A DNA stretch of 64,000 nucleotides, taken from assembly GCF_036373705.1 (NCBI RefSeq), contig NC_089850.1, positions 23,776,733-23,840,732 of the forward strand. Reading direction: 5' to 3'. The translations under genes were made by a program, and so were the position numbers. A model generated the notes under the pieces. It was not told where the DNA came from. It ran no database searches and was given only the letters and a program-made list of their open reading frames with translations. The first letter of the stretch is position 1. Every line of letters starts with the position of its first letter. The stretch is from Amia ocellicauda. Its lineage: Eukaryota > Chordata > Actinopteri > Amiiformes > Amiidae. This document shows, in pieces, positions 53,510-64,000 of the stretch.

Positions 53510-53737
53510 GCATATAGGCTAACACGGCACATAATTGTCTCCACAGTGAGAGGATGGTGGCGTGCAAATCTATTATTCAATTTATCCTTCAGCAGGTGAC
53601 ACAATAACTCTATGGTGTGTCTATCAAACCCATAACGTCTTGTTAAAAGGTGATCGGAAGGTCTAGAAAGTTCTGATGGATCTGAAAATGTAGGGCTGGC
53701 ATCGTCTTCGACGCCTTTGAGCATCGATATCTTCCAT

Positions 53738-54283
53738 TATAATTTTAATTGTCATAATAGTCCACTTTCTCTTGAATAGATGGCCATATGGTGTGCATTC
53801 AATCCAATTGACTCATGCGTGTGTGATCTGTGATTAATAATGAATGATTGACTGATGCTACATTATTACAGGTTTTGGTATGCTGTTGCGTAAATGTTAT
53901 ATATATAGTGTAATGATCACTGCTTTTCCCGGCTCTCGTCGCAGATCCACCACGCTGTGCAGCAATAATGGAGGAGGCGCAGGTTGCAAACAAAATAAGA
54001 ACTTTATTGGAACACAGGCTTTTGGCTGGAGCGACTTCACTCACTGAACTTACCCTAAAACAACTATAACTGCAACTCCTTACTGTACTGAACAGAACTG
54101 ATCTAAAACTAACGCACCGGAACCGGACACCCCTATTTATTAGTTTGCATCCCGTGACTGGCTCCCTCAATCACGGCATGCCCTGTGTTCCCGCGCTGGG
54201 CCAACCCCTGATCCCTGGAACTAACTAACCACACAGGAAGTAACATAACACACCCCAAATGACCCCCACCAGTCCCAGATCGC

Positions 54284-54336
<53 letters not shown>
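53738..54336. other. Spacer with an LTR-like patch and (TA)n
   Basis: The minus strand near 53990-54020 has CAATAAAGTTCTTATTTTG, an LTR-like poly(A) region. A TA tract fills 54286-54336 up to the Tc1 end. No gene is supported. Confidence 0.35.
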
Positions 54337-54339
<3 letters not shown>

Positions 54340-55063
54340 TCACCTAAAGGATTATTAGGAACACCTGTTCAATTTCTCATTAATGCAATTATCTAACCAA
54401 CCAATCACATGGCAGTTGCTTCAATGCATTTAGGGGTGTGGTCCTGGTCAAGACAATCTCCTGAACTCCAAACTGAATGTCTGAATGGGAAAGAAAGGTG
54501 ATTTAAGCAATTTTGAGCGTGGCATGGTTGTTGGTGCCAGACGGGCCGGTCTGAGTATTTCACAATCTGCTCAGTTACTGGGATTTTCACGCACAACCAT
54601 TTCTAGGGTTTACAAAGAATGGTGTGAAAAGGGAAAAACATCCAGTATGCGGCAGTCCTGTGGGCGAAAATGCCTTGTTGATGCTAGAGGTCAGAGGAGA
54701 ATGGGCCGACTGATTCAAGCTGATAGAAGAGCAACTTTGACTGAAATAACCACTCGTTACAACCAAGGTATCCAGCAAAGCATTTGTGAAGCCACAACAC
54801 GTACAACCTTGAGGCGGATGGGCTACAACAGCAGAAGACCCCACCAGGTACAACTCCACTACAAATAGGAAAAAGAGGCTACAATTTGCACAAGCTCACC
54901 AAAATTGGACAGTTGAAGACTGGAAAAATGTTGCCTGGTCTGATGAGTCTCGATTTCTGTTGAGACATTCAGATGGTAGAGTCAGAATTTGGCGTAAACA
55001 GAATGAGAACGTGGATCCATCATGCCTTGTTACCACTGTGCAGGCTGGTGGTGGTGGTGTAAT
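54337..55063 (+). mobile_element. Tc1-like element copy 2, 3'-truncated
   Basis: It starts CACTCACCTAAAGGATTATT after a TA and matches the inverted copy at 58586-59806 up to GGTGGTGGTGTAAT. The text then diverges at 55064. The transposase frame opens at ATG 54485 (MGKKGDLSNFERGM), shifts near 54850, and is cut before the second catalytic Asp. It is inactive. Confidence 0.88.
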
Positions 55064-55340
55064 CAGAAATCTGAAGGTTGAGAATAAGAGACACGGAAAC
55101 ATAAGTACATGTGTGAAATTATAGGCAAGAGTTAATATTGATCAGTTTCACAAGCATTCTTATATCGTCATATTGAAATGAGTGTATAAGACAGTAACCT
55201 GCTGTGCAGAAAACCCATCTGTTTAACTGTAAATTGACTATGGAAACAGTGCCTTTTACTGTGCCGCATACAACTTGCTTTATCACTACTTGAAATAAAA
55301 TCAATTTGTTGTTTTGCGACCATTTACACTTGTTTTTGCT

Positions 55341-55395
<55 letters not shown>

Positions 55396-56010
55396 CAAAG
55401 CTTGCTCTGCACTCCCTGTTGCACCATGCTCTGGTCAGGCTATACTGGAAAGGAAGGCTCCTCATGTCTGCTGGCACCTGTTTGCTATCCCTTTAATTCA
55501 GGTATACATCAATGGGGATGTGGAACTAATAACTGGCAGCAAGGGGGTTGGAAACTGTCCTCCACATGCAGACAGGTGCATTTTGTCAGGCTGCCAGTGC
55601 AGCTAATTGGTGATAAACATTACACATGTAAAAGTGTGGATAATGCAATCAAAGCAATAAGCTTGAAATTGTGAATACAAACATAAACAATGCATTTCAT
55701 TCAATTAAATACAAATACTATTTATTGGCAGATCCCATTACCTAGGCCAACAGTAGTGTTATATGAGTTGGGCCCTTGGACACTTGGGCAGCGTCCCAAA
55801 TCGCACACTTGCTCCCTACACCCTTCGACAAGTGTACACTTTGCGTGACATTGTGCTGACATCACAGAGTGTGCACTTGAGTGAGGAGGGTGTAGGGTGC
55901 AGGGTGAAACTAAAAGCGCTCAATGGGACACACTTCAGCGCCAGCATTCAGCGCCTTTGCCTTTGTCTGAAAAAGTACCTATGCAGTCTTTTCTTGTATT
56001 TGTATTTCAT

Positions 56011-56046
<36 letters not shown>

Positions 56047-58585
56047 TTTCAAATACACTGTTCGTTAATATCACCTCCTAGTTCATTTAGAGACTTTGTT
56101 CATTTGACTTCTTGTTCATTTAGAGATATCTGCAAATCATTTAGAGATATCTTCAAATAACTTCCTGTTCATTTAGAGATATCTGCAAATCATTTAGAGA
56201 TATCTTCAAATGACTTCCTGTATGCAGCCCAAGATTATCACTTCCTGTTACTTGTTCATTCATTTCTATGTAATTCATTTCTATGGAAGATAAACCAAAG
56301 GAAGTGTACGAGTGCTGCTGTCTGAGGATATAACTATAGAAGCGATCACAGAGGCTTCTTTCAATGGCTATAAATCACTCGCCCGACCAAGGAAAATAAA
56401 AATGCAAAGATCAGACTTTAAAAAATGACAACAAACGCAGTGGAGTCCAGAGAAAAGGTTGCACGTTTTTCCGAGGAACTGCAGCAGACAGCACCGAAGA
56501 AACAGACACTTCTGAAATACTATTGTAATATATGTACTGTAGGTGTGTGTGTGTGACATTTTCAGATTATGAATCTCAGTAGGCTATTGTTAACTAATGC
56601 ATACGATTTTGTAAATAGTTTGGTGAAATGAAAGGATGCTGATCTCATAAGATACAGCCAAAATGTTGCAATGGACAAATTGTTTTAATTTATCATTACA
56701 GTTATTGTTTTATTAGTAAGTACTTTCTACTGTCTTAGGACTTTAAACTAGAGTTTCCGTTTTATCTGGTATCAATATCGGAATAAATAATAATTGCTGA
56801 ATAAAGTCCTGTTATCTAGTGACCCCCATACATACAACCCACAGTGATCAAGCCCTCTGAAAACGAGATCGGGTTGATATGCAAGTTACCACAATACTTT
56901 ACTAATATGAATTCAAATTTGCGGTAAGGTTGATCTGCATGAATTTACCTTGAGGCTGTTTCGTATTATACAGATATAGGTTTATTAAACATGTAAATAG
57001 ACAACATTTGCAAAGATAGGATAGAGACAAGCAGGGTGGATAATATAAAAAGAGTGAGAGGAGATCTATCCAATACTCAAGTTTTGACTCGAAGCACAAA
57101 ACATGTAAAATAACAAACAAGTATTATGATTATGGTAGCCGTTCCTACAATTTAGATCCCATACACAACTAGATTTTATATAATTGTGGTTTACCTAATT
57201 CTTGACTAGTACACAAAATATACTACCTGTGTGGTTTACTGAGATTCAGTTATGCATACGGTCGAAAGCGGGGAGGGCTGGCAGACTGTCGACTTGAGGA
57301 CGGTTGCAAAGCTTTCAGGTTTTTGGTGGAGAAGTTCTGGTTCTGGTTCCGTTCAGTCTTCCTGGATTTCGTCTCCTTCTTTTCTTCTCCCAGGTTGTTC
57401 CACTCCCAATTGTGACACTCCCCATTGCTGGTTTTAACTTTCTGTTTTTATACATTTTAGACAGAGATTCTAATCTCTTTCATTCCAAGCTTCCGATTGG
57501 TCAGGTTTGGGGTAATAAAATTGAAATTCGAATCGAAGCAGTCTTTGCCATTCGTCTCCCTTGATTCCTACAGAATGTGTGTTGGGGGTGTGATGGCTTT
57601 GAGGAATGTGAAAATGGTTCAAATGTTACCTAGAGTTTCTAACTCTATATATTGTCAAGTTGTAGGTCTATCAGTTACATTTTCAATTCCCTCAAAGCAT
57701 GACCTTACAGTTGATACCAAACAAGCCAGGTGTTCTTTTTCAGTGATGTTAAATTTTAGTCTTTTTGGAATTCCAGGGGGGCATGTCAGTAGAGGATCAA
57801 TTAGAATGTGTAAATACTTCTTTTACCAAATGTTAATGTTGCATTGTATGTGAAATATAAGTTGTCCAATGGTTGTTTAACCTAATGCTCTTTCTTTTAA
57901 GACCAAACATGGCTTGAGCATGTTTTGGTTCTGAGGTAGAATTACTTAAGTGTCATTAACTTAGTTTTAAGTCACCTTTTTTTGTTTGTTATCAAACTGA
58001 GGAAGAAGCTGGGTAACACTTCTGTTAGCAGCATGTAGTTTGTATTTGGGTTTGTTGCCCTGATCTATGGAATATATGAAGTACCTTGAATGTCTGTGTT
58101 TCACAAAAGAAATCTTCAATTGGAATGTGATGCTAGTCTCTTTGGTGACAGGGCATGGCAGCCCATTTGTCAGTTTGGGGGGGCCTTCCAGCATGGACAT
58201 GTTATCTGTTGTACTTTGGTGAGCACAGGCCTGTCGTAAAACACAGAGCTTCAAAGCTGTCTCCTTAAGTCCTTTAACACAAGCCTAAATTTCTCAGTTG
58301 GGAAGGTATATGCATTTCAGTATATATTTGCCAAAATAAGGTTGTATGATTTACAATTTCTTGTGATTTAATGCAGATGTCCTACTAAATGTCCGTCGCT
58401 TTCGGGTGAATTGTATAACAGCACTTTTAGACTTGCAGAACCGAAGATAGACATTTGAAAAGGGAAATACATAAATTTGATTCCCCATTGAAGGAGCACA
58501 CTTTTAAATTATATTAGAAAGCCTCGGCTGCAAAGGGTTAAGATTACTTTCAAATAAAATATAGAACCGAACAATAGCCTATATA
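55064..58585. other. Spacer with microsatellites and GAGATATC repeats
   Basis: (TA)n at 55344-55391 and (AAT)n at 56011-56046 are present. TTCATTTAGAGATATCTGCA and ATTTAGAGATATCTTCAAAT alternate at 56088-56215 with CTTCCTGT spacers. A CGTCCCAAATCGCACACTTG stretch near 55792 may be a MITE end. Open stretches at 57252-57853 and 57967-58254 show no domain. Confidence 0.45.
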
Positions 58586-59806
58586 CACTCACCTAAAGGA
58601 TTATTAGGAACACCATACTAATACTGTGTTTGACCCCCTTTCGCCTTCAGAACTGCCTTAATTCTACATGGCATTGATTCAACAAGGTGCTGAAAGCATT
58701 CTTTAGAAATGTTGGCCCATATTGATAGGATAGCATCTTGCAGTTGATGGAGATTTGTGAGATGCACATCCAGGGCACGAAGCTCCCGTTCCACCACATC
58801 CCAAAGATGCTCTATTGGGTTGAGATCTGGTGACTGTGGGGGCCAGTTTAGTACAGTGAACTCATTGTCATGTTCAAGAAACCAATTTGAAATGATTCGA
58901 CCTTTGTGACATGGTGCATTATCCTGCTGGAAGTAGCCATCAGAGGATGGGTACATGGTGGTCATAAAGGGATGGACATGGTCAGAAACAATGCTCAGGT
59001 AGGCCGTGGCATTTAAACGATGCCCAACTGGCACTAAGGGGCCTAAAGTGTGCCAAGAAAACATCCCCCACACCATTACACCACCACCACCAGCCTGCAC
59101 AGTGGTAACAAGGCATGATGGATCCATGTTCTCATTCTGTTTACACCAAATTCTGACTCTACCATCTGAATGTCTCAACAGAAATCGAGACTCATCAGAC
59201 CAGGCAACATTTTTCCAGTCTTCAACTGTCCAATTTTGGTGAGCTTGTGCAAATTGTAGCCTCTTTTTCCTATTTGTAGTGGAGATGAGTGGTACCCGGT
59301 GGGGTCTTCTGCTGTTGTAGCCCATCCGCCTCAAGGTTGTACGTGTTGTGGCTTCACAAATGCTTTGCTGCATACCTCGGTTGTAATGAGTGGTTATTTC
59401 AGTCAAAGTTGCTCTTCTATCAGCTTGAATCAGTCGGCCCATTCTCCTCTGACCTCTAGCATCAACAAGGCATTTTCGCCCACAGTACTGCCGCATACTG
59501 GATGTTTTTCCCTTTTCACACCATTCTTTGTAAACCCTAGAAATGGTTGTGCGTGAAAATCCCAGTAACTGAGCAGATTGTGAAATACTCAGACCGGCCC
59601 GTCTGGCACCAACAACCATGCCACGCTCAAAATTGCTTAAATCACCTTTCTTTCCCATTCAGACATTCAGTTTGGAGTTCAGGAGATTGTCTTGACCAGG
59701 ACCACACCCCTAAATGCATTGAAGCAACTGCCATGTGATTGGTTGGTTAGATAATTGCATTAATGAGAAATTGAACAGGTGTTCCTAATAATCCTTTAGG
59801 TGAGTG
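58586..59806 (-). mobile_element. Tc1-like element copy 3, full length, short TIRs
   Basis: CACTCACCTAAAGGATTATT plus AGGAACACC at the left is mirrored at the right. A TA flanks each side (58584-58585 and 59807-59808). The length is 1221 bases with about 29-base inverted ends. It encloses one uninterrupted transposase frame, so it could be recently active. Confidence 0.93.
58618..59658 (-). CDS. Tc1-like transposase, intact
   Basis: 346 residues from ATG 59658 with no stop or frameshift, the normal Tc1 size. The N-terminus holds a paired-like DNA-binding region (NFERGMVVGARRAGLSISQS and the following LLGFSRTTISRVYKEW). The DDE catalytic triad is complete: Asp in WSDESRFLL, Asp in YFQQDNAPCHKG and Glu in LNPIEHLWDVVERELR, behind WPPQSPD. 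GGGGVMVWG precedes the second Asp. The product cuts and pastes elements with matching ends at TA sites in the nucleus. Whether it is expressed cannot be told from the sequence. Confidence 0.95.
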   Translation of the reverse strand: MGKKGDLSNFERGMVVGARRAGLSISQSAQLLGFSRTTISRVYKEWCEKGKTSSMRQYCGRKCLVDARGQRRMGRLIQADRRATLTEITTHYNRGMQQSICEATTRTTLRRMGYNSRRPHRVPLISTTNRKKRLQFAQAHQNWTVEDWKNVAWSDESRFLLRHSDGRVRIWCKQNENMDPSCLVTTVQAGGGGVMVWGMFSWHTLGPLVPVGHRLNATAYLSIVSDHVHPFMTTMYPSSDGYFQQDNAPCHKGRIISNWFLEHDNEFTVLNWPPQSPDLNPIEHLWDVVERELRALDVHLTNLHQLQDAILSIWANISKECFQHLVESMPCRIKAVLKAKGGQTQY

Positions 59807-60872
59807 TACATCAATATTAATAAGTTGTGATTATAAATACATCGCATACACCTGTAAGCAGACCTAATGTCATGCGTAACTGGTTTGTTTGAACAGATTA
59901 GTTTAATTCCCCGCATACATTTCGTTTATGCCTCCTTTTCGCCCGCATATATGAATGCACTTAGGCCTCCTAAAACCGCAAATGTGAAAAGGGTCTCTAA
60001 AATAACTAGGACTAAATTTTAGGTGGCCCAGGGCTGGCCTAATAAGTGTGAACTGGGTCATAGACTGTAGGCTTATACAGTAGTTATCCCCTGGTGAATA
60101 TGCAGAACATAATGTTTTAAGGAGTGTTAACAGTAGCATTTGGTGTCTAGGCGCAAAATGCAATAGGTTCTAGTATTTATAATTTAACAGAAACCTGTTT
60201 TACATTCTGTTAAGAAATATAATCCTGTAAAACGTATTAGGCATTAAAGGACTCTGGAAAATATAAGAAATGCAATATATATATATCTTTTTTCAGTTAA
60301 GTATGACATACAAGGTGGCATTCAGTGCAACATTAATGTTTCTAATAGAGGAAGAAAGCAGACTACATGACTACTGATTTTGCAGGTTTAGAACACAGCC
60401 AATTAGTCTAGTTCTAATCTAGTCAACTAGTTCTTGCAAGACAACATCTATTTTATATATATATATATATATATATACTGCTTTGTATGAAACTGATACA
60501 TGAATTAAATGCAAATTACATACACCTCTACTACTGAAGTTCTACGGAATTTAGTTGATTGATACTCATATTCTGCAGTTTATAAGATTCAGTTAATTTA
60601 CATTCTTACTACTCAGCATTACTTATTCCCCTTAAGATTTATATAAATAACTCAGTATAATTCACTCCTATACATGCATACACCTCACAGGTTGCAGGAA
60701 TTCATCATTGGCGGAGAACTGGCTGGACCAGTAAAAAGAGAGGGTGTGTTTAACAGCATTTTTCTTTTCTTATAAATATAGTCTGCATTACAGCTTCAAT
60801 ACAGAAATTCTGCATGGTCACAAGTATATTTTGAGAAGATATATCTTTTGGTGCATGCTTTCAAAGGAAATA
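59807..60872. other. Upstream region of TAAR D
   Basis: AT-rich, with (TA)n at about 60453-60476. The receptor frame is open 43 codons upstream of the chosen ATG but that part has no family text. No other gene is seen. Confidence 0.4.
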
Positions 60873-61907
60873 ATGGAATTCACTCAATTAAAGGAGACAG
60901 AAAAGTTACTCTACTGCTATCAGTCTAGTAATTCGTCTTGTCCAAAGGAAAATTGGTCTACATTAATTTATGTTACAATGTACATGTTTTTGCTATCTGG
61001 TATACTGATCACAGTTTGTGGGAACCTAGTGGTGATAATTTCTATCTCTCACTTTAAGCAGCTCCACACTCCAACCAATCTTCTTGTCCTGTCAATGGCT
61101 GTTGCAGACTTTTTACTTGGATTGTTTGTGATGCCGTTCAGCATGGTGAGAACTGTTGAAACATGCTGGTATTTTGGCGATACATTTTGTCTTCTGCACT
61201 CAAGTATTGACTTGATTTTGTCTACTGTTTCAGTTTTTCATCTGATATTCATTGCTATTGATCGTTACTATGCTGTGTGTGATCCCTTACTTTACACCAG
61301 TAAAATAACAATGCATGTGGCATGGTTCTTTGTTACAATTAGCTGGGTTGCTGCAATAGTGTACATAGACACACTAATATATTTTGAGGGAAATACTGAA
61401 GGCATGGAAGGTTTTGATCCCTGTCCGGGGGACTGCATTATTGTCTTTAATGCTGTGTGGGGCACTCTTGATACAATGCTTACATTTTTCTTACCATGTT
61501 CTGTAATGCTCTGTCTTTACACAAAGATATTTACCGTGGCAAGAAGGCATTCAAGAGAAATCAGTACAATGGAGGACCAGATGCAATCAATAGAGGGCAA
61601 AAAAAGACTTGCTCCTCGCAGTAAAGATAGGAAAGCAACTAAAACATTGTCCATTGTTATTGGAGTGTTTATTCTTTGCTGGTTACCTTACTTTGTTAAT
61701 AGTGTAATGGATCCCTATGTACATTCTTCAACTCCTCCAATTGTTGTTGATGCTCTGCAGTGGCTGGGATATTTCAATTCTGGCTGCAACCCAATTATCT
61801 ATGGCTTTTTTTATCCTTGGTTCCAGAAAGCTCTAAACCTCATTCTGACCTGTGAAATATTTAATCCAGAGTCCTCTTTAATCAGTGTATATTCAGGAAG
61901 TCACTAA
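60873..61907 (+). CDS. Trace amine-associated receptor with Asp3.32 and Asp5.42 (TAAR D)
   Basis: A 344-345-residue GPCR; the ATG at 60873 ([12 protein letters not shown]) gives the usual TAAR N-terminal length. Marks: [44 protein letters not shown] and [18 protein letters not shown]. Cys106 (3.25) sets Asp113 at 3.32. Asp200 is eight residues before the TM5 proline (Pro208), exactly 5.42. Two aspartates at these positions are the arrangement described for diamine (cadaverine-type) TAARs in fish, so a diamine ligand is a reasonable inference. Sequons are at N20 and N27. It resembles TAAR B more than A or C in TM7. Confidence 0.95.
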   Translation: MEFTQLKETEKLLYCYQSSNSSCPKENWSTLIYVTMYMFLLSGILITVCGNLVVIISISHFKQLHTPTNLLVLSMAVADFLLGLFVMPFSMVRTVETCWYFGDTFCLLHSSIDLILSTVSVFHLIFIAIDRYYAVCDPLLYTSKITMHVAWFFVTISWVAAIVYIDTLIYFEGNTEGMEGFDPCPGDCIIVFNAVWGTLDTMLTFFLPCSVMLCLYTKIFTVARRHSREISTMEDQMQSIEGKKRLAPRSKDRKATKTLSIVIGVFILCWLPYFVNSVMDPYVHSSTPPIVVDALQWLGYFNSGCNPIIYGFFYPWFQKALNLILTCEIFNPESSLISVYSGSH

Positions 61908-62072
61908 TCCAGGGATTTGTAGCCTTGGGCTTTGAAAGTCATGGGGTCTTATGAATGTCAAATGCTAAATTATAACTTATGTTTATCAGGCCTATAATCA
62001 GGCCAGACAATTTAAAAGGGATGGTTTTCTTAAGTAAGTATATATTGTGTTCTGTACTTTCTAAAATGTATT

Positions 62073-62373
62073 CCATCCATCCATTTTTGAAACCACTTAT
62101 CCTGGTTTATGGTCCCCAGGACAGGACACCAGGCCATCACTGGGCAACACACACATGTACACACACATACCTAAAGGGCAATTTAGAGAAGTCGATTAAC
62201 CTAACCAGCATGTCTTTGGATGTTGGGAGGAAACCGGAGTGCCCAGAGGAAACCCATGCAGACACAGGGAGAACATGAAAACTCCACACAGGCACCCCGA
62301 GCCAGGACTTGAACCCAGGCTCACTGGAGCTGTGAGGCAACAGCGCTAACCAGTGCACTACCATGCCACCCCT
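62073..62373 (+). repeat. Widespread fish dispersed repeat (GCATGTCTTTGGA type)
   Basis: CCATCCATCCATTTTTGAAA leads into GCATGTCTTTGGATGTTGGG, AGGAAACCGGAGTGCCC, GAACATGAAAACTCCACAC and a closing CAGCGCTAACCAGTGCACTA. This combination is a common retroelement 3' end in fish genomes. I do not assign the family. Confidence 0.7.
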
Positions 62374-62599
62374 TTTTAAAATGTATTTTGCTACTTAATG
62401 TAACAATGTTTGTTCATATATTTCAGTCGTGGATTTCAAAACACAAAACATTAAGTTTATTATAATTACAGCCTATGCAAAATTGTGAAGTACGGAACAT
62501 ACATTGATTTGCAACAACACTATTTCAGTGAAAGTTAGCATGCAAGTTACTAGCTTTTCTTTAAACTCAGTCATTTGCATGTCTGGATAACAGTATATG

Positions 62600-62670
62600 C
62601 AGGGCCGGCCCTAGCCTTTTGGGGGCCATAGTTGAGATATGATTGTGGTGCCCTGCACTTCGCTGCAAAA
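62600..62670 (+). repeat. Possible hAT-like end (CAGGGCCGGCCCTAG)
   Basis: CAGGGCCGGCCCTAGCCTTT resembles ends of some non-autonomous hAT elements. I did not find the mirrored second end inside the window. Confidence 0.3.
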
Positions 62671-64000
62671 CATTTTAGTGGTGCCAATCTTTATGGCAGA
62701 GAGAGAATGTTTAGGTAAAACTAAAGGACACAAACATTTAAATAGTGCACATCACAGAACATTTATTGCACTTTAACATACACTGTACATGTTGAAGAAA
62801 TGGATTTAGTAATAAAAACAAATGTAAATAGTGCACTGTGCACATTGAAATAAGAGCAATAACTAATAAACAGTATAATACTAACTACTGAAAATACTAT
62901 ATTGTCCTTGCACTATATTGCACAGTGCATACTAAAAAACTAAGTTAAATAATAAATACAATAAAAAAAAAAGCTGACAACTGGCAAACTAACTACTAGA
63001 TTTACATTATCATCATTTGAATGGGAACCGGCAGTAGGCTAGATATCAATGTGATGTGACCCTCCACCACTAAACCAGTCACATTACCAACATTACTTAA
63101 ATCTTATTTAGCTGGATTATTGCTATATGTATACAATTTATGTTAAGATAATTCCTCACAAAGTTATGACATTTTAAAGACCCACTACTTGGAATATACA
63201 AAACAGAGAAAATCACTGTTAAAGTTCCCCTGACATTCTTTTGTGGAAATGGGCATGTTTTTGTCAGAAAACTATATCAAATTATGTAAGTAGGCCAACT
63301 CTTAACAAAAAGGCCAAGTTTATAGCACTTACACATTATATTTGGTAACTTTTAAAATTGAAACTCAAGATGTTTTAGTGTCCGAAAACACTGAAAACTC
63401 AAAATCAGTTATATAGACCCTTTTGACTTTGTGACTTCCTACTGGTTTTGTGGTGAAGGCAGAGCATCACATATTTTCTTTTAACTTTTTCAGATATTTA
63501 ATGCATCAATTAATTATCACATTACAGTAACATTTAGAACTAGTCAGCAGGTCATTCATTTTGGTATTGCTCCTTAACATTTGGTTGTTTGGCTAGTTAT
63601 CTGCTTAGATTATATGTTCTGTTGATTTCAAAGCTAACTACTGATTCCGATTGAAAATTAGTTTAAAAAATAGCTAACTTGTTGCATGGATTGAGGATTA
63701 CACACGAGCATCACTCGACAGAAGAGGTGAAATAAATAATGAATAAAGTCTGTAAAAATACCTTGCACCTCTTGAACTCTTTTCTGCAGCCGACGGGTAT
63801 GCTCTGTAAAAAGATGCCATCTCAGCAGCACTGCTGTAACCTGCGCCCGATCTGCCCCTCCCCCATTGGTTCAGATTTTTAGGGACGCTTGTGCTACATC
63901 AGTCACGCCACTAGCAGTCGGCACCATTTCTTTTACATTTTGTTGTAAAAAAATATGATTTATTGAAAAACAAACAAACCAAAAAATGATATCAGTTATT
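62671..64000. other. AT-rich 3' flank, no gene seen
   Basis: I see no coding potential, RNA gene or structured repeat beyond short A-runs. A CG-richer patch at 63790-63910 is unremarkable. Confidence 0.4.

Larger units (their letters stand above)
51658..53737 (-). pseudogene. PIF/Harbinger transposase gene interrupted by a hAT element
   Basis: The minus-strand start (ATG at 53737) reads MEDIDAQRRRRR, a usual HARBI1-type beginning. After a frameshift near 53680 the text continues LLTRRYGFDRHTIELLCHLL and HHPLTVETIMC up to the hAT end at 53510. On the far side of the hAT (51765 downward) it resumes with TGSFQTTVADVVGAS, the next block of the same protein type. The catalytic part is not present before 51658, so it is a fragment even without the insertion. 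Confidence 0.78.

Noticed and set aside
55306-55674. 122-residue frame with an IYIYIY stretch
   Set aside because: The frame is held open by the TA microsatellite and has no supported function.
60744-60872. 43 extra codons at the TAAR D N-terminus
   Set aside because: They precede the family-type start MEFTQ, are not TAAR-like, and would give an unusually long N-terminus.

Overview
The window looks like nuclear DNA of a ray-finned fish. It carries four single-exon trace amine-associated receptor (TAAR) genes in a background of fish-type mobile elements: L2-like LINE, tRNA-derived SINE, DIRS, BEL/Pao, Tc1, PIF/Harbinger, hAT and Maverick/Polinton. There is no bacterial-type operon structure. 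A non-teleost lineage (sturgeon, gar or bowfin type) is possible from the SINE tail style, but this is not demonstrated.

Layout. 1-3.0 kb holds an L2-like LINE with a tiny nested insertion. 3.7-4.7 kb is TAAR A (minus). 5-9.2 kb holds short repeats, an LTR-like stretch and a DIRS fragment. 9.3-10.9 kb is an inverted-repeat unit. 12.2-13.3 kb is TAAR B (minus). 13.9-19.5 kb is a Tc1 element split by a decayed BEL/Pao retrotransposon. 19.6-21.2 and 23.7-27.0 kb are two foldback elements. 28.3-29.4 kb is a Harbinger transposase remnant. 30.0-32.3 kb is a minus-strand DIRS remnant whose tyrosine recombinase keeps its catalytic residues. 32.5-33.6 kb is TAAR C (plus). 34.7-36.2 kb is a GTGGGGAC-rich repeat. 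36.2-50.7 kb is a complete but decayed Maverick/Polinton. 51.8-53.5 kb is a hAT-like element inside a Harbinger transposase gene. 54.3-55.1 kb is a truncated Tc1 copy and 58.6-59.8 kb a full copy with an open transposase. 60.9-61.9 kb is TAAR D (plus). Beyond it lie dispersed repeats.

The TAARs are the host genes: olfactory-type amine GPCRs. A and C are close relatives in opposite orientation. They differ at the amine-binding Asp3.32, which is kept in A and is Ser in C. D has an Asp in TM3 and a second one in TM5.

The Polinton is the most complex object. It has about 0.7-kb terminal inverted repeats with 71-72 bp iterons, a candidate 6-bp target duplication, and convergent gene blocks. The plus block has a possible spliced leader, protein-primed PolB, a packaging ATPase and two small proteins. 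The minus block has two accessory genes, a chromodomain integrase, penton, basic core protein, major capsid protein and an adenain-like protease. PolB, ATPase, integrase, penton and capsid genes carry stops or frameshifts; the protease and core genes are open. The copy looks like an endogenised, non-autonomous virus-like element. All calls come from reading the sequence; no database search was run.
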